From: Azolla pinnata | Taxonomy: Eukaryota > Streptophyta > Polypodiopsida > Salviniales > Salviniaceae | Assembly: GCA_037176905.1 (NCBI GenBank) | Contig: JBBBWG010028888.1 | Span: 17,309-56,135 of the forward strand | Length of the DNA: 38,827 nucleotides | Direction: 5' to 3' | Shown: piece after piece, positions 12,907 through 24,200 of the stretch | Layout of the letters: each line of letters starts with the position of its first letter | Numbering within the stretch: position 1 is the stretch's first letter | The notes under the pieces: model-generated | Told to the model about the DNA's origin: nothing | Databases searched by the model: none | What the model saw: only the letters and a program-made list of their open reading frames with translations | Program-made: the position numbers and the translations under genes

Positions 12907-15863
12907 ATGGCCTCGACGAAAGCTTCCTCGCCACTCCATCCGCTCTCCCTTCTCGCGCTCCTCCTCCTCTCCGCAGGACTCCCATTCGTTTCCTGCAATT
13001 CCGAAGGTACGCTCGCTCGCTCGCTCGCCCGCTGTTTTTACACCCCTTCTCTCGTCCGAAAACCCGGCCTACGCACGAAACGCTCCGTTAAGCCATGATG
13101 GGGAATAAATCTACAAGCTTAGTTATTGCTTGCAAAGACGGTAAAGTCGCTGAGAATGTCAGCGCGCACAGCTGTAGAATGTGCTGATTTTTTTCTGCAA
13201 ACCCGTGTTTCAAGAAAGAAATGATTGTAGCAGTACATGAATCTCAAAGAAAACCATGTGGATGGATGCCCGTGATATGTGCTTGGCCTCCCGACTGAAA
13301 AAATCATAAATTTCCTGTAAACGGAATGTTCGGGTGAATGAATGTGGAGCTCGTAGGTTTGTCTGAAAATGCAAAAGGTATATATTGTTTGGTTAGTGCG
13401 GATGGTCTGGATCACAGAGGGAGCTTTACCTTCCTTTATGCAACCAAGTTCTATGTATTATCGCGGTTTATTCATGAAAACGGCCTATATAGTGTCACTG
13501 AAAACTCTTTCATTTGAATGAGTCGAGACACTGTTTCTGTCGGGCTGGCGGGTTGTGGGAGGAGCAAGATTTTGCGTATTCAAAAGTCGCCATTTTTGTT
13601 ATAGAATTTGAAAATAGCCGTCTGAGCAAATGCAAAGTTTTCCCTATACATTTTAGAGTGGCCATGCGCACCATCTTCTTGGGCACGATTTGCTTTATTC
13701 TCTATAAAGATCAGTAAAGCCCAGTGGAGAGGTTTTTCAAGTTCTACATATGAATTGCAATGGCTTTAGTATAGGGATTTGGGCAGTAACAAAAAGGATT
13801 CCTGTCATCGAGGACAGCAGGTTGTCAATTTCTTTGTTTATGAGAATCTAGGTTTCTGTATGTGAAAGTAAATCTTAGGGAGTCCAAACATTCAAGCAAA
13901 ATTTTATTTGCTTACATAGTTGTATTATCAAGTAAATTTACTCCCTTTGGATTATGACCAAGAAATACCCCTTCTAGAATACAGCTAAGAAATATAACTA
14001 TTCTAGCCAAGTGGCAATCTTAAACTAACATTACGATGCCATAGCGTCTGAACGAAGACAATATCCTACCGATTGCTTTGAATAGACAGTGCTAAAGTTG
14101 GGATATGCATAACAATCTGAGCTCCAAATGAGCATCTATGGTTAGGCCAAAATTATGAGGCATTTAGATGTTCTAGAATTGTTTCCATGTATATGTGAGC
14201 TAAATTGTTGTTGCACATGCTCTGGCTTATCTTTTCCCATCTCTTTCATGGGGCATATTTGACTCCCACATGCAGGTGAAGCTCTACACATCTTCAAGAA
14301 AAGCTTGTCGGATCCTGGAAATGTGCTACAAAGCTGGGATCCAACTCTCGTGAATCCTTGTACCTGGTTTCATGTCACCTGTAATCAAGATAATAATGTT
14401 GTTAGAATGTAAGGAAAACTCATATTCCCTTTGCATCTCGAATGTGTGTTGAGAATTTATTTTGAGATTCATCCACATGTACATGAATTTCCAACATGAA
14501 TATCTTATGTTGAGAATTCATGGTGCATTCATATGAAATGTAGAGCCAATATCTGTAGAAGTACAAAATTAGCTGAGTGACAAAAGGTACAACTATCATA
14601 TGATGCTAATATAGGTGTACAATGTAATGAAAGCAACTAGGAAACAAACACCCAAGTACACTGGGAGTGAAAGAATTATCATGTCAGAGAGTCAAGCACG
14701 AATAGAAGAATGAAGAAGCTCAGGGTATAAAAACTAGTCCCAAGCATTGAACTCGAAATGATGAAAATATATTAGTCTGTGAGCCGTCATATGATCCATC
14801 AGAATATTGGCACTTATCATTTGAGAAGGAGCTCCACTCATCATTTGGCCTTGTGAAATATTGCAGAGACCTTGGCAATTCAAACCTCGAAGGACCCCTC
14901 GTTCCAGAGCTGGGAAACTTGAAGCATCTTCAATATCTGTATGATTTTAACCAAATAATAATATCTGTATAATATCTGTTGTGAGCAAAAACCACTTCCG
15001 ATTTTCAATGGCTGAATTTTTTTTTTGATGCCAAAACAGAGAGCTTTATAAAAACAAGCTAACAGGAAAGATACCCACAGAGCTGGGAAAACTCAAAAAC
15101 CTTCTTAGCCTTGACCTCTATAATAACAACCTTACTGGGTCTATTCCAGAATCTATGGGCGACTTAAAATCACTCAAATTTCTGTAAGTTCCATTAACTT
15201 GGAAAAATGTTAAAACTTAACCTGACAAAAAGCTTTTTCATAGTCTGTGATATCAAAGTAATATTTATTCATATCGTAGATAGAAATGCATTCATCACAT
15301 TTCTGCGGATACAATATTGATTTCTGATTCTCATCATATATGCAAAATATGTAACTTGCTGGTGGCGGTGCATTAAACTTGCATGTTAGGATAAATATCT
15401 ATCCACCTTTACTAATTAATATTTTCATGCGTATGCTTTCTCTAACTTCTATTCATTTGACCTGAAGCCGTCTCAATAACAACCGACTTATTGGCCATAT
15501 ACCTCGTTCACTCACCAACTTAACCAGTCTGAAAGTCGTGTAAGCAAACTCAGATATTCTAGATAGGCACTTATTTCAGTTATATGACTAGCATCTTAAC
15601 TATTTTATTTTATTTTATAGAGATTTATCCTCGAATGACCTCTGTGGAACAATACCCATCACTGGATCTTTCGAGCATTTTCCTCTGAAAAGGTGGGCTT
15701 ATATAAAAATTACTGGAGTTTCCTGTTAATGATTTTTTGAGGTGTGTTATAAAAATAGAATTCCTTATGTGTGCTTGATTTGTTTTGCAGTTTTGAGAAC
15801 AATGCTCGATTGAATGGCCCAGAACTTATTGGATTAGTGCCATATGACTTGGGTTGTAATTGA
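12907..15863 (+). CDS. LRR1: Small secreted leucine-rich-repeat protein, LRR1 type (kinase-less SERK-like)
   Basis: Apoplastic/plasma-membrane LRR protein resembling the ectodomain of SERK receptors without transmembrane or kinase parts. The rice and pepper homologues bind hypersensitive-induced-reaction protein 1 and act in defence (family knowledge). Exons: 12907-13006, 14276-14408, 14867-14938, 15040-15183, 15468-15539, 15621-15692 and 15791-15863, total 666 nt, 221 aa. Residues 1-30 are a signal peptide ([16 protein letters not shown]). The LRR N-cap follows ([30 protein letters not shown]), then five LRRs ([45 protein letters not shown]), and the family C-terminus [18 protein letters not shown] exons are 72 nt or 144 nt, all in phase 2. 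Introns 1 (1269 bases) and 2 (458 bases) are the longest. Confidence 0.94.
13007..14275. other. First intron of the LRR1-like gene
   Basis: A 1.27-kb AT-rich intron with donor GTACGC and acceptor CATGCAG. Small open frames inside it (for example 13514-13717) show no domain and no codon pattern. I see nothing else in it. Confidence 0.6.
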
Positions 15864-16782
15864 TGATGGGTTACATGCATTCTAGGGACTTTTTGAGCTT
15901 CTAAAACCGTGATATTTACAACCTGTTAAACTTGTAATCCGTGACTACCAATCTATCAACTCAATCAGGTCTCATATAGAATGTGAACTTAAGCTATAAT
16001 GAGCGCCACTCAATTATTATAAGCTCTCATTTATATGTAGCTATGCCTTTATAGCTAAATATGTATTCAGTATTGGGTGTTTTGAGTTTGATCATTGACA
16101 CAGAAATCTTACTACTGATGTAAAGAACATTAGCAAAGATAATCAACTATTTCTGTTGTGAGCATATCCGCTGATTAAGTTAGGACAATCAACAGAGATA
16201 GCGTTTAGTTTTTTTATTGCAGCAGTATTTCCTTAATGATGAAAAACTGAATCACCTGGTGCAGCATACAAGTTAGTAAGTAGAATTTTTGCGTCGTCTC
16301 AAATTTCTAGAATGATTTAAGAGTACCCAACACAACCTGAAGAAAAGAGGGAACTCCTGTAAATTAACATTAGAAACTGTGGAACACAATAATACAGAAG
16401 AACGTGACGACAGACAAAGTTCTTATTGGCAAGATAAAATACACATTGGAAGGCTCATGGCTGGACTATACTGAATGAAGAACGTTCGGAACTGTTAAAA
16501 TACAGAAAATATAGAATACAAGAACATCGTGATGAAGAAGGAGGTTCCTGAGGTTTATCAAGCTAATTTTGGCAGACAGCAATTCTGAAATGTAAAGATG
16601 ATACTATACTCGTGAAAAGATGGAGACAAGAATTTTAACACAGTTCATTCCAGCAAACATTTTCCTCCCAATGTATAACTTGACTCTTGGCTCTTAATAA
16701 TCCAACGCCGATGTATCTACAAATGATCATGAAAATCACATTTAGTACACTTTATCTGTTCACTAATTTGGTTAATACCCAT
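15864..16782. other. Intergenic space between convergent LRR1-like and DUF1499 genes
   Basis: About 0.9 kb between two stop codons that face each other, so it should hold both 3' untranslated regions. It is AT-rich and unique-looking, and I see no gene or RNA in it. Confidence 0.5.
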
Positions 16783-18867
16783 TCATCCTTTACCTTCATC
16801 AGATTCTTGGAATGCTCCAGAGTCCCACCTTGGGATGCTCCAACCAAGCTCGTCTTCCAGAGCTTTAATCCTCTTGCCTTGAGCACCAAAATCACTTAAT
16901 GGTGTGGTGAAGGGATACACATAAATCACCTTTTCTGCTAGAGATCTGTAAGTTACAACATCACTTTTCACAAGGAATTCCATTGCATCCCGTCCAAAGA
17001 GACCATCAACTTCAACCTGCAGAAACTGCCCTGGTATTTAAGGAACAAAGCAGAAGAAACATTCAGTGGGCTGTCTCCACCATTTTTGTGTTACGTAACA
17101 AGTCCCGAATATTCGCCAGTGCAGTTTACTGTTCATGATTGTAAACAACAATATATGCAAAAGGAAAGATTTCGGTTTGATTTCCTCATGAAGCTTCTAA
17201 ATCTGTTTCCCACATGGGAATCGACAATGGTTCAGTTTGAGCTGAAGTAGATAAAACCATGAAAGTGTGCATAAACAGCTTGATGGCTTTTTATCTGGTT
17301 TAGGCTTGAAGGTTGGAAAATGGGTCAGTTTGCATTTGGTATGGTTTGGGGGTAGCAGTCTAGTTTATCAGCCTTAATAATCATTCACTTTAGTTTAGCG
17401 GTTCTGCAGTTTGGGCTTCAATGAAATTTAACGGTTTGGTCTGAGACAGAGCCAAACTGAATCATGGGCAGTAACTCCACGCCTCTTGACTTTCAAGAAG
17501 TTTCTAACTTCCTTTATGTACCTAGAACTATGCAACACCATACCATGTCACCATAACTAGGATGTGTCTGTGATTCATATTCTTCAATCTGAAACAAGAA
17601 TTGCCCAGCTATATTTTTAAAACTTAAAAGGTGGAGAGGTGGACACATTAGTCTCCGAGCTTGGCATCATCATATGCAGATTTCTGATGTGAATGTCAAT
17701 ATACATATTTAAGAATCGACGACAGAAACAATCATGTGAATGGGCATATTAAGAATCAAAGACGAAAAGATGGCAAAAGACAGCAAATTATAAAGATTGT
17801 GTGAATATGCATATTAAGAATCGTAGACAAAACTCGCTACCACTATGACAGATTTCTGTATCAAGTGAAGGCTAGCACTTAAAACAATAAGGGAATACTA
17901 AAATAGGGCTGAATTGTTACCATTTGGTGTATCTTCTATCTTTATGACCTTGGGATTCCTTTGTGTACTCTGAATGGCATTCAACAGCTTCTGCGAAGGC
18001 AGACATCAAATGTTTTAAAAACACATATAACATAAAAATATACTGAGGCCATGACACAACTTCTTAAACCGATTCGCCGACCCTTGTAGCAGTGCCTGCA
18101 GAGTCTTCAGGAATCACCCAAGGAAGTGCAAAGCTCGCATTCATAGAAGAAGTTGATATGCAATTTGGGTTTATATTTGATGGGCAAGACCGGATCTTCC
18201 TGCATTAGAAAAGAAAAAACATAGTTTTGTTTTAAGTCTTCCAGCCCATCAGTATTCAAGTTGGTGTTGAGTACATTTGTTCCATCTTGATAGTGAAGAA
18301 AACATCACACATGTCCAAGCTTTTCTTTAGATCAGAAAAGAAAAAACACCAATTTCTATAGAACAATTCTCTGTGAGTTCTTCACCTTGTCTATGGTATT
18401 TAATCTCTCTCCCCCTCTACAAAACTGTCGGTCTATTTCCAACATGAAACCCCCCGGATGCATACATGCAGAATCTCAAATCATCATCGGAAGGCTACAT
18501 TGGTACATCTCAAAACCATCATGGAAGCAAGGCTACGGATATTGGAAAGAAAGAAAGAAAGAAAGAAAGAAAGAGCTATGCATACATACCCATCCAGAAG
18601 GCCCATTTCCATCGTTTGCGTCTTGGATTGCGAGTAAGGGGTCTCGGAGGCGATGGCGGAGGAAGGGCTAGACGCAGAGAAGAGAGCCAGAGCCAGGGCG
18701 AAAGGCGCAATGCCCAATTCTACGGAAGCCCTGAATGCAGCAGAATTTGCTGGAGAAGAAGGTGCGGATGATGTCAAGAGGCTTGTCTGGAATTGAAACC
18801 TGCTTTGCGTGTGCGTGTGAGAGGATGGAGGCAGAGCCAGTAAGGTCTTCATCATTGAGCAGGACAT
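16783..18867 (-). CDS. Thylakoid-lumen DUF1499 protein (17.9-kDa lumenal protein family)
   Basis: Nuclear-encoded chloroplast protein of the DUF1499 family, related to the Arabidopsis thylakoid lumenal 17.9 kDa protein; its biochemical role is unknown. Exons, minus strand: 18867-18590, 18199-18070, 17990-17921 and 17030-16783; total 726 nt, 241 aa, frame closed. Residues 1-73 form a bipartite transit peptide: a Ser/Thr-rich stroma-targeting part, then a hydrophobic stretch (ASVELGIAPFALALALFSAS) ending in AIA, a lumen-processing site. No twin Arg precedes it, which favours the Sec route. The DUF1499 core begins RSCPSNINPNCISTSS and continues IPEDSAGTATRV, DTPNGQFLQVEVDGLFGRDAMEFLVKSD and YPFTTPLSDFGAQGKRIKALEDELGW. 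Exon 2 could also end at an upstream GT, but the TCG/GTTTAAG donor keeps frame with KLLNAIQ. The ATG at 18855 is a possible alternative start. Confidence 0.88.
18545..18573. repeat. (GAAA)n microsatellite in intron 1 of the DUF1499 gene
   Basis: About seven GAAA units lie just inside the intron, within about 45 bases of its donor, reading as a TTTC tract on the transcribed strand. Confidence 0.85.
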
Positions 18868-18908
18868 GGATAGAACGGGTAGAACTCAAACTAGCATATA
18901 CACTATGC

Positions 18909-19200
18909 ACTCTGAATGCTTATTTCTTCTGGAACTCCATCGCCCACGATGATGATGGGGAAGGCTAGAGCTCCGATTCCTTCAGAATGGAACAAACCCA
19001 CCATTGATGATAGAGCTGCATTCGGAGTCTTTTGATCAAACAAGCTCGCTCAACTCTAAGTACTCTGAATGCTTACTTCTTCACCAAACTCCATAGCCCA
19101 TGATGATGATTGGGGAAGGCTAGAGCTCCGATTTGCTTCAGAATGAAAAAGAACCCACCATTGGAGCTACAAGATATGATCTGAAGCCTTTTGGACTGAA
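18909..19200. repeat. 153-bp tandem duplication upstream of the DUF1499 gene
   Basis: Two diverged copies start ACTCTGAATGCTTA at 18909 and 19062. Both contain GATGATGAT, GGGGAAGGCTAGAGCTCCGATT, TTCAGAATG and CCCACCATTG in the same order. The first copy starts about 40 bases above the DUF1499 start codon, so the duplication probably covers its promoter or leader. Confidence 0.75.
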
Positions 19201-21274
19201 CAAGAAGCTCTCTCTTCCGACCATTGGTTCTTTCATTTTTTCTGGTCATTGTGACTCTATCAAAGTTTCTTCTTCACCAATAGTAGCTTGAAATACTGCA
19301 GTTAAACTTCAGACCTCCATTTTCTTCCTTAGCTTATTATGGCCATATGCAGGGATTGCATAAACTGCAGAACCTTACCAACAAATGCACTCTTGTATCA
19401 CGAGTTACTGGTAATTGTAGTAGAATGTTCTTGAATGAATAATCAGCAAAAAACTTCACCACAGATTCATCACAGTAAAACTCAATCGACATGCCCTATG
19501 CCCTTCTCAATCAAGTATAAAAGCATATAACGCACATCAGTCATGATGCCATCCTCACTATCTGAACGAATGTATAAATAAATGCTCACTTTCTGAATGA
19601 TGCAATCCTCACCTTTGGTCAAGAGGCCCGGAATGTATAAACAAACACCATAACAATGGAAGAGTACTATTGCAAACATTTTTTTTGGGCTACATTACCA
19701 AACATACCTTATAAGGATAATATCAGATATTATCCTTACCACTAAGCATAACTTGAGGCGATTGCTTGAACATTGTAATGAAAAGCAATAGCAAGTTGCA
19801 AATCCCCTATTTGATTGAATTAGGTCCACAGCTTTAAATTTATATAGCTTCTCATTAGAAAGGAGAGCTGTAGGGAGCCCGTATCAGTTACAACGATTGA
19901 TCACAATTTTGTATTGAGGAAATGTAATGATCACAATTATTTATATGTAGTCATACCCTGTGGAATCAATCTAAATCGAGCTAAGAATATGATCTACCTT
20001 ACAAGCAAATAGACACTCAAATAGAGAGTAAGATTTATGAACTCAACTTCCACCTACGGCATACATCACAGGTGATGCACAATTATTCAGCCGTAACTAC
20101 AAGGAATCTGATCAACTTAGTACATGACTTCCATTGATACTTGGCTCTGGGCTCATCCATCTCTTTGTAGCTGTAGATCCATTACTCACATAACCTGAAA
20201 AGTAATACTAGTAATATGGCGGTGGGTATGATATCATTGCTGTAGTAGTAGTATTGATTGTTGTATGATCCCTTTGTTATACATCACTCTGCTCAGTAAT
20301 TGCATTACCTGCTTGAGGAATGTGAGAATTGGAGGCATGATCTTGTGGCTTTCTCTGGTTTGGCTAACCCAGCTAGTAGCACTGTAGTAGTAGGCATTAA
20401 AAAAAAAAGGCATGGGAACTTGATTTGCTATCTTCATCATGCATGCACAAGTACATACCATTGGTCAGTGGAGGTTCACCATTCATCTTCCCTCAATTGC
20501 ATCCACCCACAATGCTCTATAGACCTGTAAGACAGTAAATAACGACCTCCATACATTTGTCACACTTTTAAATATATATGTCGGCTGCAACTCATAGCCA
20601 ACAACTGTCAGAATTTGATCAACATTGATGGCCGACTGCTAATTGCTGTGAAGTAATGAAGTGGATTTGCTTGAATAGACTGAAAAAGCGGGGGGGGAGC
20701 AATCTTTATTGAAATAGTTTGATATCTCAGCAAAATGATGAGTTTAACTTACTTCGCAATTCAAATGCACAAATATTTTCCTTACAAAAGAAGGTAGATA
20801 TGGCTTACATGCACACACATATAAATGTGAAATAATATACCCTTATGGGAGTAGAAGGATGTGGGTGCATATAAATGAATATATGCAAGAATATATTCCC
20901 CGATGTCTTCATCGTCGGAGCAAAGATGTGTGCCTCTCCCATTGGAAGCGATAGGTCCATAAGAATCCGCTCTTTCCTTGAAGTTCTTCTTCCTATAAAT
21001 CACGTGCAGTAGCCCTTTCAACATAGATTCATGACCACTATGTTCAGAGTGCATGCATTAACTTGCATGTCAAAAGCGACAAGCATTTCGCTGTAGTTCC
21101 ACTTGATTTTCAGTTATGTATTCCTCGAGGTCTATATCTACAAGCACCACCTGTACTACAAAGCTGTAAAAAAACATTACTGATGTCCAAACGCAAACAC
21201 ACACGAATCTGTAGTAAAAATGTTCTTCGTGTTAAAATTACATAAATATGCAATAACTTACATTATAATATCGC
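19201..21274. other. Intergenic interval between the DUF1499 promoter and the XLG stop codon
   Basis: About 2.1 kb, AT-rich. It holds the 3' untranslated region of XLG (minus strand) at its right end, the CArG/hairpin element near 19707-19738 and a run of nine G at about 20690. No open frame here has recognisable content. I see no tRNA or transposon ends. Confidence 0.45.
19707..19716. promoter_or_regulatory. Perfect CArG box CCTTATAAGG
   Basis: The palindrome CCTTATAAGG fits CC(A/T)6GG, the binding site of MADS-domain factors. It lies about 840 bases upstream of the DUF1499 start codon and overlaps the left arm of a 12-bp inverted repeat (19712-19738). Function is inference. Confidence 0.35.
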
Positions 21275-24200
21275 CTAACGACCGTTGTTTTGAAGACCAG
21301 GTGCAAACGAGCTCAAATCTGAGCTGTAAACAGATTCATCATGCACATTCCACAATGTAGATGCTTTGTTTTCTTCCCACTTCAAAATCTCTTTCACATA
21401 TTGAAATCCGGCATTCACAGTCGATCTATCTCGAGCCTTGAGCTGGAATGTGTACAGCTTTCTTCCAGTAGTATTGATGCTCTCAAAAAGCTTCTTGAAT
21501 TTGTATGCAACGTAAGTATACGCTTGCGTAGCTAATGTTTGTGCGAGAGTAGACCCTCTTACAGGATCAAAATCTGAAAACCATTCACAAGTCCGCAATG
21601 GAACTCGGTGGACCTTCTTCTCAAACAGATCAAACTTGTTGAGCAACAGCACAAATGGAGTGTCACGGAAGCATGGGTGCCTTAAAATGTTCTCAAAGAG
21701 CTCTCGACTAAGTAACATCTTATTCTGAAGTGCTGAGCTTCCATCCGTCCACATCAGATCATATTCATCTAAAGCTACACAAAATATCACTGCACGTACA
21801 TCTTCAAACATCTCCAACCACTTACAACCCGCTGTTATCCCCCTTGAATTAATCCGTATGAGATGATACCTATAAGCAAACAGTCAAAACCACATATGAA
21901 TTTATTAGAAATGCTGGTACCATGAATGTATCAAATGTATTTCAAATTTTCTTAACGACTCTGACATATTCAAATACACATTAGATACTGTGCAAAAACT
22001 ATGAGAAGCTTGTACAAACATAAACATAAACAAGCATTGTGTCATTCCTATTTACTACATGCTAAAAGAGGAACGGCATGGATCATGAACAAATTGAGCA
22101 TTCCATGCAAGGAGCTGAGAAGACGATCACTTTTTGTTTAATGCTGCTTTTACAAACTAGACTTAGGATGTCCATTCAAGCATCCTCTACATGCTCACGT
22201 TTGAAAATAATCAGTTTCAAGCTCAAAGAATTCACATGTCCACTTGCGACATTTGGACAAACCCATAAAATACACCAGCATATGCACATACTTTAACAGG
22301 TCTCTCTGGAATGTAAAAGAGTCAGAAGACAGGTGAGCATGTAACCTTATGAGTGATGATGCCTGGTCATAGTTTTCATTGTATGCTTCTGAGACTGGAC
22401 TTCGTTCATCGAGGGAAAACTCAAGCTCTGCAAGCCCCGATCCTTGTGTAACGCCTTCTGAATACAAAATATCACAATCTGTGGGCTCGTAATCATTTGA
22501 TGATATGTCAACTACCTGCAACACAATAAAGAAAAAAACTCATAAAATAGACACCCCGAATGTCGATTTGTCTAAAGTTACATAAATAGCAATGCACAAA
22601 GGGTGGTTTAAAATATAAATAACAGCGCCTCGCACCCTTTCAAGAAAGTAATTCGCAACATCTGGGAGCATATGTAATTCAGACTTTCGTCTGTATGTAG
22701 CTTGGACTGCAGAATCCTTCCACATCTCTTCAACAACAGGAGCATACTCTCGGGTGGCTGCCGGGAAAAAGGCATCAAGTTGACCATTTGCCATAATCTC
22801 AAGAATCCAATCAGCCCTGTCTTTCAGCCTCGGATTAATAGAGTATGGATTCTTTCTTCTTCCCCTTGATTTCTCATTGGGCTCACCTGAACCAGACACA
22901 TGCTTGCTAATGTTATGCCTTAATTCATTAGTACAACAAAAAGACATGTTGGAATCAATTACCTGAACGAGGAGATGTTGGCACTGATGGTTCAGCATCA
23001 GAAGTATCAAGCAAATGAGATGAGCTTTGCCCAGTTTCTGATGCATCCACATCTTCCAAAGCAAAATCCTCCTCGTCCTCAAAACGTTCACGGCCTTCAA
23101 GTAATATGCTGATATACCTGTAGATATTGCTTTGTATCATCAACTTCACATTCTGCAGCTCTTCTTGGGTGAATCCTGTTTCTTTGTACAAGAACTTAGC
23201 CTGTTGAGTTGCCAAGGGAAAAGGAAGTTCATTAATGAAAATAGAAAATTTAATGGAATAGTTAGGGCCTCGCAGAATAGGATGAAAGTGATCCATTAAG
23301 TGTATGTATCTGTTATGACAGATTCCCCAATTTCGCTATTCATCATTTCAATGAGGTTTCCACGTATAGTCTCAATGGAAAATATATTTATTCGATTGCA
23401 GCTGAATCTGCATGCTTTATAGTGAGAAAAATCATAAATTTGTCAAACTTCCACTATGAGGATAACATGTCTTTAAATGGCTCAATAGACACTGGAAGAG
23501 CATAAATCGTCACATTTGTATTCAAAGTTTCCATGCCACACATACAAATTGAATATTTTTTGTCTTTCACTATTTTTCTTTCTACTCAGCAAAAAACAAA
23601 TTCTTGGCAACAAAAACCTGAAAACTTTAAATAAAGATTACGACAGTATGATGTATCAATTGAAGATCAAACAGATTTCCCTCAAATTAACCTGTATACT
23701 AGTTTTATCTTCCATTAAGTTCTTCATACTCCATAACATTTTAGACATAAAAAGGAAATTATATATTTTATTGTGTAGTTGAAAAGAATAAGAAGCAAAC
23801 TGAACTTTTCAAAGGCCAAGAAAGTATTTAAGCAAGACAGAAATTGTGCTACCTGTTTAAAAATTGACATCCTACCTGTTTAAATATTGTACTTGTGCCT
23901 GATCCTTCATGCCCTAGTAACAATAAGTTGTATACTTTCTTTTGTTCCAAATAAGCAGGTATAGATCTTGAGCTGTGCCTCCAATTTCCGCTCTTTGGTG
24001 GCGTTGGCATGGAAAATAGTTTGTACAGAAACCTTGTTGTAGCCTGCCTACCAAAAGTCACGTAACAAAACCACGTACTCCCACCTCAAACATCCCATTA
24101 TCATAGAGTCGTTTACAAAGAGAAATAGAAGAAAAAGTAAGGATCCAACTGTTTATCATTACAATACAAATTGACAAACAAGCCTTTACCTTTTCCCATA

